Assembly (NCBI GenBank): GCA_963598415.1
Contig: CAVBUH010000067.1
Location: forward strand, 55,430 to 119,429
Direction: 5' to 3'
From: Colimorpha_A sp900556615
Lineage (GTDB): Bacteria; Bacillota; Clostridia; Oscillospirales; CAG-272
DNA: 64,000 bases
The notes below the pieces were generated by a model, which did no database searches, was not told the origin of the DNA, and saw nothing but the letters and a program-made list of their open reading frames with translations. Below are positions 34,519 through 43,173 of the stretch, piece by piece (positions within the stretch are counted from its first letter, which is position 1; each line of letters starts with the position of its first letter). A program made the translations under genes and the position numbers.

Positions 34519-35381
34519 TGTGGTCTGCTGACAATTGGAAGGATTATGAATTGCTTGACTGCTCCGACGGTCAAAGACTTGAACGGTGGGGGAAATATGT
34601 TCTCATTCGCCCTGATCCTCAAGTATTATGGAAAAACTGCAAACAGCATCCGATGTGGAAGCATGCCGACGCCGTTTATACCAGATCGGGAAGCGGCGGG
34701 GGAAGCTGGAACAGCAACACGTTGCCTGAGGAATGGAATATTGGTTACGGAAGGCTCATTTTTTCTCTTAAACCGATGGGCTTTAAGCATACAGGGCTGT
34801 TCCCGGAGCAGGCAGTCAATTGGGATTGGTTTACCGATCTGATTGCCGGAGCCGGACGCCCGATCAAGCTTCTTAATCTCTTCGCATATACCGGAGGCGC
34901 TACCGTTGCGGCAGCGGCTGCGGGAGCTTCTGTCTGCCATGTTGATGCTTCAAAGGGAATGGTGGCAAGAGCAAGGGAAAACGCCGCCCTCAGCGGTCTC
35001 TCCGCCGCTCCGATACGCTATATTGTTGATGATTGCTTTAAGTTCTGCGAAAGAGAGCTTCGCCGCGGAAACCGATATGATGCCGTAATAATGGATCCTC
35101 CTTCTTACGGCAGAGGGCCCGGAGGAGAAAAATGGCTGCTTGAAGAAAATATTGATGCTTTTATTACGCTTACCGCTCGGCTGCTTAACGATAATCCTTT
35201 GTTTTTCCTTGTTAATTCCTATACGACAGGGCTTTCTCCTTCGGCTATGGGTTATATTCTCAATAAAACGCTTGTGCCCGTGTATGGCGGCAATGTCGTT
35301 TCTGATGAGGTGGGACTTCCCGTAACACAAAGCGGCGGAGTTTTGCCCTGCGGCTCTTCGTCAAGATGGACGTTTAAATAA
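34518..35381 (+). CDS. class I SAM-dependent RNA methyltransferase (RlmI/YwbD-like)
   Basis: The 287-aa protein has the SAM motif 'LLNLFAYTGGATVAAAAAGA' (motif I), 'VDASKGMVARARENA', a 'YIVDDCFKF' segment and the catalytic 'IMDPPSYGRGPGGE'. The pattern matches the catalytic domain of RlmI/RlmK-type 23S rRNA cytosine or guanine methyltransferases. An N-terminal PUA domain, found in RlmI, is missing, and the first 100 residues are unlike it. The target nucleotide is unknown. It is coupled to glmM by a one-base overlap. Confidence 0.8.
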   Translation: MWSADNWKDYELLDCSDGQRLERWGKYVLIRPDPQVLWKNCKQHPMWKHADAVYTRSGSGGGSWNSNTLPEEWNIGYGRLIFSLKPMGFKHTGLFPEQAVNWDWFTDLIAGAGRPIKLLNLFAYTGGATVAAAAAGASVCHVDASKGMVARARENAALSGLSAAPIRYIVDDCFKFCERELRRGNRYDAVIMDPPSYGRGPGGEKWLLEENIDAFITLTARLLNDNPLFFLVNSYTTGLSPSAMGYILNKTLVPVYGGNVVSDEVGLPVTQSGGVLPCGSSSRWTFK

Positions 35382-35405
35382 CGGTGCAGAAAAGAGGCTT
35401 TTTAT

Positions 35406-36269
35406 ATGGCTGATATTCTTATATCTGTCAAAAATCTTTGTTTTTCCTATGCGGAAGATGAAAATATAAAAAAAGAAGATCCTGTGTTGAAAAATCTCAG
35501 CATTGATATAGAAAGAGGAGCGTTCGTCTGTATACTCGGACATAACGGTTCGGGTAAGTCAACCTTTGCGAAGCTCTTAAATATGATTCTTACCCCAACT
35601 TCCGGACAGATAATCATAAATGGCCGGGATATAACCGATCCGCAGATGACCGATGCAGATGTTTTCGAGGTCAGAAGAAATATCGGGATGGTTTTTCAGA
35701 ATCCCGATAATCAGCTTGTTGCTACTATCGTAGAGGAGGATGTCGCTTTCGGTCCCGAAAATCTCGGTATACCTCCGGCGGAAATAAGGAAACGGGTTGA
35801 TCATGCGCTTGAAACCGTCGGTATGGAGAAATACGCCAGACATTCTCCCCATCAGCTTTCCGGAGGTCAAAAGCAGCGCGTAGCGATAGCCGGTCTTATT
35901 GCGATGCTTCCCGAATGTATCATATTTGATGAATCGACTGCCATGCTTGATCCTCAGGGACGCAAAGAGGTTATGAACACCATAAAAATGCTTAATCGTG
36001 AAAAGGGAATCACGGTACTTCATATTACTCATAACATGGACGAGGCGATTGACGCCGACAGGGTGGTTGTGATAAATGAGGGGGAAATATATCTTGATGG
36101 AACACCCAAACAGGTATTTTCGGAAATAGATAAGCTGAATGCGGCGGGACTTGATGTTCCTCAGGTGACAGATCTTTTTTGCGAGCTTCGTAAGTGCGGG
36201 TTCAGACTTCCGATTGATATTCTCAGCGAAGAGGAGGGGGCGGAGCTTCTTGCTTCAGTCTTAAAATGA
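35406..36269 (+). CDS. ecfA1: ECF transporter ATPase EcfA1
   Basis: The 287-aa ABC ATPase of the energy-coupling-factor module has Walker A 'GHNGSGKST' (45-53), Q-loop 'GMVFQNPDNQ', signature 'LSGGQKQRVAIAG', Walker B 'CIIFDESTAMLDP' and the H-loop. Note DES-T in place of the more usual DEPT, which is standard for EcfA1. It energises vitamin uptake through interchangeable S components such as BioY at 21 kb. The next gene overlaps by four bases. Confidence 0.93.
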   Translation: MADILISVKNLCFSYAEDENIKKEDPVLKNLSIDIERGAFVCILGHNGSGKSTFAKLLNMILTPTSGQIIINGRDITDPQMTDADVFEVRRNIGMVFQNPDNQLVATIVEEDVAFGPENLGIPPAEIRKRVDHALETVGMEKYARHSPHQLSGGQKQRVAIAGLIAMLPECIIFDESTAMLDPQGRKEVMNTIKMLNREKGITVLHITHNMDEAIDADRVVVINEGEIYLDGTPKQVFSEIDKLNAAGLDVPQVTDLFCELRKCGFRLPIDILSEEEGAELLASVLK

Positions 36270-37129
36270 AGAAAATAGAGCTAAAAAACGTATCCTATAT
36301 TTATAGCGCCGGCACTCCTTTCTGCAAAAAGGCGCTTGATGAGGTAAATCTTACAATAGAAAGCAACATGATAACCGGTCTTATCGGTCATACCGGATGC
36401 GGAAAATCAACGCTGGTTCAGCTCTTGAACGGACTTCTTGCTCCTACGTCCGGAACGGTGCTGCTTGACGGCGAGGATATCAATCGCAAGGGCATTGATA
36501 TCAGACGTGTCAGATTCCGCGTCGGACTTGTTTTTCAGTATCCGGAATATCAGCTTTTTGAGGAAACGGTATATGCGGACATCGCATACGGACCGAAAAA
36601 CATGGGGCTTTCAAAGGAAGAAATCGACAGACGTGTAAGAGAAACCGTACAATTTGTCGGTCTCGGTACGGAGTGTCTTGAAGCATCGCCTTTTGATCTT
36701 TCGGGAGGGCAAAAGCGAAGAGCGGCTATTGCCGGAATTATGGCGATGGAACCGGAGGTATTGATTCTTGACGAGCCTGCGGCAGGACTTGACCCTCTCG
36801 GAAGAGAGGAAATACTCGGCGGTATTTGTTCTTATCAGCGTAAAAAGGGAAGCACGGTGATTATTGTGAGCCACAGCATGGAGGATATGGCAAGATATGC
36901 CGACTGTCTTGTTGTGATGAATCAGGGAAAGATTCTTATGCAGGGAAGCTGTGCGGAAATTTTTTCACAGCCTGAAAAGCTTTCCGGGATCGGTCTGGAT
37001 ATTCCTCAGATAACGCGGTTTATGCTCGAGCTTAAAAAACGCGACGTAGAAGTGAGAACTGATATCTTTACCGTAGAGCAGGCAAGAGACGAAATACTCA
37101 GAATCGCCGGAGGAACGCGCCATGCTTAA
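36266..37129 (+). CDS. ecfA2: ECF transporter ATPase EcfA2
   Basis: The 287-aa second ECF ATPase has Walker A 'GHTGCGKST' (41-49), signature 'LSGGQKRRAAIAG', Walker B 'VLILDEPAAGLDP' and the EcfA2-type C-terminal extension. It pairs with EcfA1 as a heterodimer beneath EcfT. The start overlaps ecfA1 (ATGA), and the stop overlaps ecfT by eight bases, so the trio is tightly coupled. Confidence 0.93.
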   Translation: MKKIELKNVSYIYSAGTPFCKKALDEVNLTIESNMITGLIGHTGCGKSTLVQLLNGLLAPTSGTVLLDGEDINRKGIDIRRVRFRVGLVFQYPEYQLFEETVYADIAYGPKNMGLSKEEIDRRVRETVQFVGLGTECLEASPFDLSGGQKRRAAIAGIMAMEPEVLILDEPAAGLDPLGREEILGGICSYQRKKGSTVIIVSHSMEDMARYADCLVVMNQGKILMQGSCAEIFSQPEKLSGIGLDIPQITRFMLELKKRDVEVRTDIFTVEQARDEILRIAGGTRHA

Positions 37130-37943
37130 GGATATAACGCTCGGTCAGTATTTTCCCGGCGACTCTTTTCTGCACCACCTTGATCCGAGAATAAAAATAA
37201 TTTCCGCGATCCTGTACATTGTGGTAATCTTTTTGTGCAAGAATCTTTTTTCCTTTGCCTTTATTACTCTTTTTACCTTAATATTGGTGTTTGCATCCGG
37301 CATTTCGGTGAAAACCATACTAAAAGGAATAAAGCCGCTGGTTTTTATTCTGATATTTACAACCGTATATAATGTTTTTTTCTATGACGGAGAGACGCTT
37401 CTTGTTGATATCGGATTTATTGATATCTATTACGAGGGTGTGATGTATGCGCTTGTGATGGCGGTGAGAATTATATGTCTTCTTGTCGGTTCAAGCGTTA
37501 TATTAACCTATACGACTTCACCGATTATGCTTACCGACGGCTTGGAGAGACTTCTTTCTCCTCTCTCCAAAATAAAGCTTCCGGTTCATGAATTTGCGAT
37601 GATGATGACGATTGCGCTTAGATTCATCCCAACGCTTATTGAGGAAACCGATAAGATAATGAGCGCACAGAAAGCAAGAGGATCGGATTTTTCATCCGGA
37701 AATCTGATTCAAAGAGCAAAAGCGCTGGTTCCGATCCTGATACCGCTCTTTATTTCATCCTTCAGGCGCGCCAACGATCTTGCCGTTGCTATGGAATGCC
37801 GCTGTTATCGCGGCGGAAGCGGAAGAACAAAAATGACGCAGTTAAAAATGACCTATAGGGATTTTATCATGCTTTTTGTTATTGCTGTTTCCGGAACGTC
37901 GGTGGTGCTTATGAATATATATCTGCCGGGTTTTGTGATCTGA
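37122..37943 (+). CDS. ecfT: ECF transporter transmembrane component EcfT
   Basis: The 273-aa membrane protein has about five transmembrane helices and the two coupling-helix signatures ('AQKARGSDF' and 'AMECRCYRGG', the A-R-G motifs) that contact the two ATPases. It converts ATP hydrolysis into toppling of the S component. The start lies within ecfA2. The following truA begins 13 bp later. Confidence 0.93.
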   Translation: MLKDITLGQYFPGDSFLHHLDPRIKIISAILYIVVIFLCKNLFSFAFITLFTLILVFASGISVKTILKGIKPLVFILIFTTVYNVFFYDGETLLVDIGFIDIYYEGVMYALVMAVRIICLLVGSSVILTYTTSPIMLTDGLERLLSPLSKIKLPVHEFAMMMTIALRFIPTLIEETDKIMSAQKARGSDFSSGNLIQRAKALVPILIPLFISSFRRANDLAVAMECRCYRGGSGRTKMTQLKMTYRDFIMLFVIAVSGTSVVLMNIYLPGFVI

Positions 37944-37956
37944 TATAGGAAATCAT

Positions 37957-38697
37957 ATGAAATATCTTTTTACCGTTGCTTATGACGGACGTGCTTATCA
38001 TGGTTATCAGGTGCAAAAGGGGCATGTCACAGTTCAGGAAAAGCTTCAGGATGCAATTGAAAAGCTTTATGGGAAACGCTATCCGATTGTCGGCTGCAGC
38101 AGAACCGACAGCGGCGTTCATGCGCGGGATTTCAAGGCGGCAATATTTGTTGACGATGATGCTCCCGCGATACCGGTGGACAGGCTGCCCTTGGCGCTTA
38201 ATATTTTTCTGCCGGAGGATATATCGGTAAAGAAGGCGGATATTGTCTCCGATACATTTCATCCGAGATATGACGTCAGGCTTAAAGAGTATGAGTATTT
38301 GATATTGAACTCGAAAGTGAGAGATCCGTTTCTTTTCGGAAGAGCATATCTTTATCCGCTTCCTCTTGATGAAAAAATGATGAATCGTGCGGCTGAGCAT
38401 TTGAAGGGGACGCATGATTTCTCGGCGTTTATGACTTCCGGATCCGATGTTTCCGATTGCGTCAGAACGATTTATGATTGTACCGTTACAAGAAACGGCA
38501 GTTTAGTTTCGATCAGGATATCAGGCAGCGGTTTTCTCTACAATATGGTAAGAATTATAACCGGAACGCTTATCGAAGTTTCGGCGGGAAGATTTTCCCC
38601 GGAGGATATTGATTCTATCCTTGCTTCACGTGACAGAAGCCGCGCCGGTTTTACGGCGCCTGCCTGCGGGCTTTATCTCAATAGGGTGGTATATTGA
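37957..38697 (+). CDS. truA: tRNA pseudouridine38-40 synthase
   Basis: The 246-aa enzyme isomerises uridines in the anticodon stem-loop of tRNAs. The catalytic aspartate is D51 in 'GCSRTDSGVHA'. Other family segments are 'AYDGRAYHGYQVQ' and 'SGSGFLYNMVRIITGTLIEV' near the C-terminus. The length is normal. Its position directly after ecfT is the conserved Firmicute arrangement. Confidence 0.96.
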   Translation: MKYLFTVAYDGRAYHGYQVQKGHVTVQEKLQDAIEKLYGKRYPIVGCSRTDSGVHARDFKAAIFVDDDAPAIPVDRLPLALNIFLPEDISVKKADIVSDTFHPRYDVRLKEYEYLILNSKVRDPFLFGRAYLYPLPLDEKMMNRAAEHLKGTHDFSAFMTSGSDVSDCVRTIYDCTVTRNGSLVSIRISGSGFLYNMVRIITGTLIEVSAGRFSPEDIDSILASRDRSRAGFTAPACGLYLNRVVY

Positions 38698-38725
38698 CGG
38701 AATATTCAGAAAGGAGAGCGACAGG

Positions 38726-40039
38726 GTGAACGAAAAGAATCATAAAAAAAATGATGGACTTGACAGAGTTGGAGCATCCAAAACCACAGTTAAAAGGAAA
38801 AAAAGTTTTTCTTCCTCTCCGGCACAGGAGATTCGTTGGGATCCCGATGCGGTCTTTAAGGAGAATAAATATTATATCCGAATTGCTTCAAAATTCAAAC
38901 TGTGCAAATATATAATTGCCGCTTTGACGCTTATCTTTACCGTTGTGATGCTTACTGTATTCAGTTCCGATATAACCTCTGAAAATTTTCAATATCTTAT
39001 TAAGGATTTGGATATCACGGGATTAACCTCGGAGGGGGATTTTGCTTCTATCGTCTTTAACGGCGGAACCAATTCCAAATTCGGCATCTATCGCGGCGAG
39101 CTTGCGGTTATTAATTCCGGACTTACGGGTCTTTACAGCTCAAGCGGCGCATTTTCCTTTAGCAAATCGAATATATTTTATAGTCCGGAGCTTCTTGTTT
39201 CTAATAAATATATGCTTGTGTACGATTCCGGAAATACCACCTGTTCCTATTCGATATATAATTCCTTTGCTGAGCTAAAAAACGAAAAGATGAGTTATCC
39301 GATAACGGGAGCGGCGCTTTCGGATAACGGTGCATACGCAATTGTATCAAGGGACAGCAGCTATAAAGGCGTTCTGCTTTGGTATGATAAGGATTTTAAT
39401 TTACTTACCGAAATAAAAAAGGATAAATATATTATTTCCTCAGCGCTTACCTCAGATGGTACGGAGCTTGCTCTTGCCTCCGTATATGATGACGGAGGAG
39501 ACGCGGTTACAGAGCTTATGACGGTTACGGCAGGTTCTGAGTCGGCGTCGGCGTCCTTAACGGTAACAGGAGTTATGCCGATGATGATACGATACCTTGA
39601 GGATGGGAATATTGTGGTGCTTTATACTGACAGAATGGTTTTTTACAATGGTTTGCTTGAAGAACTTTCAAGTGTATCTCTGAGTTCGCTTCTGTCTGTT
39701 AAAGCGGATATCGGAAAGAAGCTTGTCTGCATCGTGAATAACAACACACTTATCGGAAATGATAAGACGGTGAATATATATAATTCCGGAGGAGAGCTTC
39801 TCTATACCTCCGGATATGCGGGAGAACTCTTAAAACTTCGTTCTTTTGAAAATCGGGCGTATCTTCTTTTTGAGGATAGAATGGTTATGATCGATCTTGC
39901 TAACGACACAGAGAGAACCGTTGAAGTAGATCCGAATGCCATTGATCTGGTTTTTACTTCGTCAGGACTTCCTGTTATGTGTTATGCAGGAAGCGCCATT
40001 CCTGTTATCATGGATGATTTGCCGGAATCAGAGAGCTGA
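38726..40039 (+). CDS. DUF5711-like single-pass membrane protein with beta-propeller domain
   Basis: The 437-aa protein has a basic cytoplasmic N-terminus (about 55 residues, Lys-rich), one transmembrane helix (about 68-90) and a large extracytoplasmic domain of repeated beta segments ('DNGAYAIVSRDSSYKG', 'SDGTELALASVYDDGG'), consistent with a beta-propeller. It resembles the DUF5711 family of clostridial proteins. Function is unknown. Start is GTG, chosen because AAAGGAGAG sits 9 bp upstream and the extra 39 residues of the longest frame overlap truA. It is followed by cvpA. Confidence 0.6.
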   Translation: MNEKNHKKNDGLDRVGASKTTVKRKKSFSSSPAQEIRWDPDAVFKENKYYIRIASKFKLCKYIIAALTLIFTVVMLTVFSSDITSENFQYLIKDLDITGLTSEGDFASIVFNGGTNSKFGIYRGELAVINSGLTGLYSSSGAFSFSKSNIFYSPELLVSNKYMLVYDSGNTTCSYSIYNSFAELKNEKMSYPITGAALSDNGAYAIVSRDSSYKGVLLWYDKDFNLLTEIKKDKYIISSALTSDGTELALASVYDDGGDAVTELMTVTAGSESASASLTVTGVMPMMIRYLEDGNIVVLYTDRMVFYNGLLEELSSVSLSSLLSVKADIGKKLVCIVNNNTLIGNDKTVNIYNSGGELLYTSGYAGELLKLRSFENRAYLLFEDRMVMIDLANDTERTVEVDPNAIDLVFTSSGLPVMCYAGSAIPVIMDDLPESES

Positions 40040-40067
40040 CAGTATTTTTTCTGAGGAGGATTCAATT

Positions 40068-40775
40068 ATGTCTTTACTTCTTGATTTTATTCTTGTTTTG
40101 ATCTTTGTTCTTTGCGTTTACACCGGAGTAAAACGCGGCTTTATTCGCTCTGTTATGAGTATTGCGGTAGTAGTGCTTTCGATATTGGGCGCTGTTAAGC
40201 TTACTCCGAGTTTTTCCGCTTATCTTAATAAGAACTATATTGAGTCCGGAATTACGGAGAAGGTGGAGAAATCTATTGAGTCCATTATTGCCGGAGTGGA
40301 TTCTATTAATCTTGCTAAGCTTTTTCAAGAGAAACCGCAGGCTTTTACTGATATTCTTGAAAAATTCGATATAAATTTTGACGAGCTCAATGAGTATTAT
40401 GAGACACAGGCGAAAGAGTCGGGGGAGGCAGAAAAGGAGGTATCCTCTTACATTGCCAAGCCCATTTCCGAAACGGTATCCAATGCAATTGCTTTTGCTT
40501 TACTGTTTATTTTTCTTTCCATTCTTCTGACTGTTGTTGTGCTGGTAATTGATTTGATAGTCAAAATTCCGATATTAAAGGGAATCAATAAAAGTCTCGG
40601 TTTGATCCTTGGTATACTGAAGGGTGGACTTTATGCGTGGGGACTCAGTCTGATTTTTTGTAATTTACTTCCCCATCTTGCGGTAATTTACGAAGGAAAG
40701 ATTCCGGCTTCGATTATTGATAATACGGTTATTGTGAGATTTCTCGGAGCGTTAAATATATCAAATTTATTCTAA
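40068..40775 (+). CDS. cvpA: CvpA-family membrane protein
   Basis: The 235-aa protein has about four transmembrane helices and the CvpA signature 'VLCVYTGVKRGFIRSVMSIAV' (shortened) at the N-terminus. An extended soluble loop (about 60-150) precedes the later helices. CvpA proteins are linked to colicin V production in E. coli and to stress tolerance elsewhere, with the mechanism unresolved. The ATG at 40068 follows GAGGAGGA. The gene sits between the DUF5711-like gene and the Clp ATPase with short gaps. Confidence 0.8.
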   Translation: MSLLLDFILVLIFVLCVYTGVKRGFIRSVMSIAVVVLSILGAVKLTPSFSAYLNKNYIESGITEKVEKSIESIIAGVDSINLAKLFQEKPQAFTDILEKFDINFDELNEYYETQAKESGEAEKEVSSYIAKPISETVSNAIAFALLFIFLSILLTVVVLVIDLIVKIPILKGINKSLGLILGILKGGLYAWGLSLIFCNLLPHLAVIYEGKIPASIIDNTVIVRFLGALNISNLF

Positions 40776-40809
40776 TTATTACCGTTTTCAAGCGGCGGAG
40801 GTTACTTAT

Positions 40810-43104
40810 ATGCAGTTATGTTCCAAATGCCACAAAAGGCTGGCAGTAGTATTTATAAGCAAGTTTGTAAATAACAAAATGGAGAACGAGGGCTTTTGCC
40901 TTAGGTGTGCAAAAGAACTCGGAATAAGTCAGGTTGACGCCGTAATGCAGCAATACGGCATTACGGAGGAGGACCTTGAAAAAATGGAGCCGGAAATTGA
41001 AAATGCAGCGGAATTGCCGGAAATTTCTCAAGGAAGTGATGATGAAAATGACGGCAAAGCCCCGGCAATAGATTTTATGAAGATTTTCGGCGGACAGGGC
41101 GGGCTTCCTCCTTTTATGAAAGGTCAACCCGACAAAAAAAATGTTTCGGGAAATAAAAATAAACCGGATAATAAGAAAAAATTTCTTGGGATGTACTGTA
41201 CAAATCTCACCGAAATGGCAAAAAACGGCAAGATTGACAGGATTGTGGGAAGAGACCGTGAGCTTGCAAGGGTTATGCAAATCCTTTGCAGGCGTCAGAA
41301 AAACAACCCCTGTCTTATAGGAGAACCGGGAGTTGGAAAAACGGCTGTTGCAGAGGCACTCGCTGCCAAAATAGCGTCGGGAGATGTTCCCTTCAGACTT
41401 TTGGGAAAAGAGGTGCATCTCGTAGATATGACCTCGATTGTTGCCGGAACTCAGTTCAGGGGGCAGTTTGAAACCCGTATGAAAGGTCTTATCGATGAGG
41501 TTAAGGCTCTCGGAAACATAATCCTTGTGATCGATGAGGTTCATACGATCGCCTCTGCCGGGGACGCAGAGGGGAGCATGAATGCGGCAAATATTTTGAA
41601 ACCCGCGCTTTCAAGAGGCGAGATACAGGTGATAGGCGCGACAACTCTTGTTGAATACCGCAAATATATTGAAAAGGATGCTGCTCTTGAAAGACGGTTC
41701 CAGCCTGTCATGATTGAAGAACCGTCAGTGAAGGACTGCGTTGAGATACTGCGCGGAATTAAGTCCTACTATGAAAGCTATCACAAAATTATTATTCCTG
41801 ACGATATTCTTGAGAGAGCAGTGACGCTTTCCGAACGCTATATTACCGACAGATATCTTCCCGATAAGGCAATCGATCTTCTTGACGAATCTCTTTCTTA
41901 TGTTGCGCTTAACTCTGATGTGATTGAAAAATACAGACGAACCGAAAAAGAACTGCGTGATATATCCGCAAAACGTTCCGAAATCGAAGCCAGAGAAGAA
42001 ACAGAATCTGATAAAGAAGAAGAAAAATACCGTGAGCTTGCCGAAATAAAGGTTAAGGAGCTTAACACGAAAGAGGCGCTTTCCGGTCTTGAGCAGGATT
42101 TGAAAAAGGTCACCCTTTCTTCAGCGGCTCTTGCAAAGGTGATTGAAATATGGACGGGCGTTCCCGCAAGCAATATAATGGAAAATGATTATTCAAAGCT
42201 CAATCGGCTTGAATCATCCATTAAGGCACATCTTATCGGCCAGGATCATGCAGTTGATGCAGTAGTAAAGGCAATAAAGCGAAATCGCGCCGGAGTTTCA
42301 TATAAGAGAAAACCCGTTTCTTTTATTTTTGCCGGTCCGACCGGTGTAGGAAAAACGGAGCTTGTAAAAACTCTTGCGAAGGAGCTTTTTGACTCTCCCG
42401 AAACTCTTATCAGACTTGACATGTCGGAATTCATGGAGAAGTTTTCAGTGTCGAGAATTATAGGAGCTCCTCCCGGATATGTCGGATATGATGAGGCGGG
42501 GCAGCTTACTGAAAAGATAAGACGTAAGCCATACAGCGTGATTCTTTTCGATGAAATTGAGAAGGCGCATCCCGACGTGATGAACATTTTGCTTCAGATT
42601 CTTGACGACGGAAGAATTACCGACGCACAGGGCAGGACGGTTAATTTTGAGAATACCGTTATCATCATGACGACAAATGCCGGTTCAGGCTTCAGTTCCT
42701 CGGCTGCGGGGTTCGGAACAACAAGAAACGAAGCGGATATACAGCGCACGGAGAAGGCGCTTTCGGAATTTCTTCGCCCGGAATTTCTAAATCGTATAGA
42801 CGAGGTTATTGTTTTTAACCGTCTTACTCAGGATAATTTTGCGCAGATCGCAAAAATAATGCTTGAAGAGCTTTCACAGGCGCTTTCGGAAAAGAACATT
42901 CGCTTTACCTATACCGATTCCGCGGCGTTGTTGATTGCAAAAAATTCCTATGATGAAAAGTACGGCGCCCGCAATATGAGAAGATATATTCAACGTGAAG
43001 TAGAGGATGTTATTGCGGATAGATTGATCGGAGGATATTCGGACGGAATATCCGCGATAGCGCTTGACTCCGACGGCGAAAAGCTTTCTGTTACTTCTAT
43101 GTGA
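40810..43104 (+). CDS. Hsp100/ClpC-type ATPase with McsA-like zinc finger in place of the Clp N domain
   Basis: The 764-aa double AAA+ unfoldase has D1 Walker A 'GEPGVGKT' (171-178), Walker B 'LVIDEVH' (239-245), a middle coiled coil (about 375-435), D2 Walker A 'GPTGVGKT' (509-516) and Walker B 'ILFDEIE' (578-584). The Clp N-terminal double repeat is absent. Instead there is a zinc finger (C4, C7, C30, C33) closely resembling the N-terminus of McsA, followed by an acidic, low-complexity linker (about 55-125). The tripeptide 'AGF' (633-635) sits where ClpP-binding loops lie, so it may partner ClpP. The RBS is GCGGAGG. Confidence 0.85.
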   Translation: MQLCSKCHKRLAVVFISKFVNNKMENEGFCLRCAKELGISQVDAVMQQYGITEEDLEKMEPEIENAAELPEISQGSDDENDGKAPAIDFMKIFGGQGGLPPFMKGQPDKKNVSGNKNKPDNKKKFLGMYCTNLTEMAKNGKIDRIVGRDRELARVMQILCRRQKNNPCLIGEPGVGKTAVAEALAAKIASGDVPFRLLGKEVHLVDMTSIVAGTQFRGQFETRMKGLIDEVKALGNIILVIDEVHTIASAGDAEGSMNAANILKPALSRGEIQVIGATTLVEYRKYIEKDAALERRFQPVMIEEPSVKDCVEILRGIKSYYESYHKIIIPDDILERAVTLSERYITDRYLPDKAIDLLDESLSYVALNSDVIEKYRRTEKELRDISAKRSEIEAREETESDKEEEKYRELAEIKVKELNTKEALSGLEQDLKKVTLSSAALAKVIEIWTGVPASNIMENDYSKLNRLESSIKAHLIGQDHAVDAVVKAIKRNRAGVSYKRKPVSFIFAGPTGVGKTELVKTLAKELFDSPETLIRLDMSEFMEKFSVSRIIGAPPGYVGYDEAGQLTEKIRRKPYSVILFDEIEKAHPDVMNILLQILDDGRITDAQGRTVNFENTVIIMTTNAGSGFSSSAAGFGTTRNEADIQRTEKALSEFLRPEFLNRIDEVIVFNRLTQDNFAQIAKIMLEELSQALSEKNIRFTYTDSAALLIAKNSYDEKYGARNMRRYIQREVEDVIADRLIGGYSDGISAIALDSDGEKLSVTSM

Positions 43105-43173
43105 AAATAGTGAAAGCGCTTGAGGAAAAGATGGAGGACAAATTTTCCGACAGGGAAAGGCACGGTCATATAT

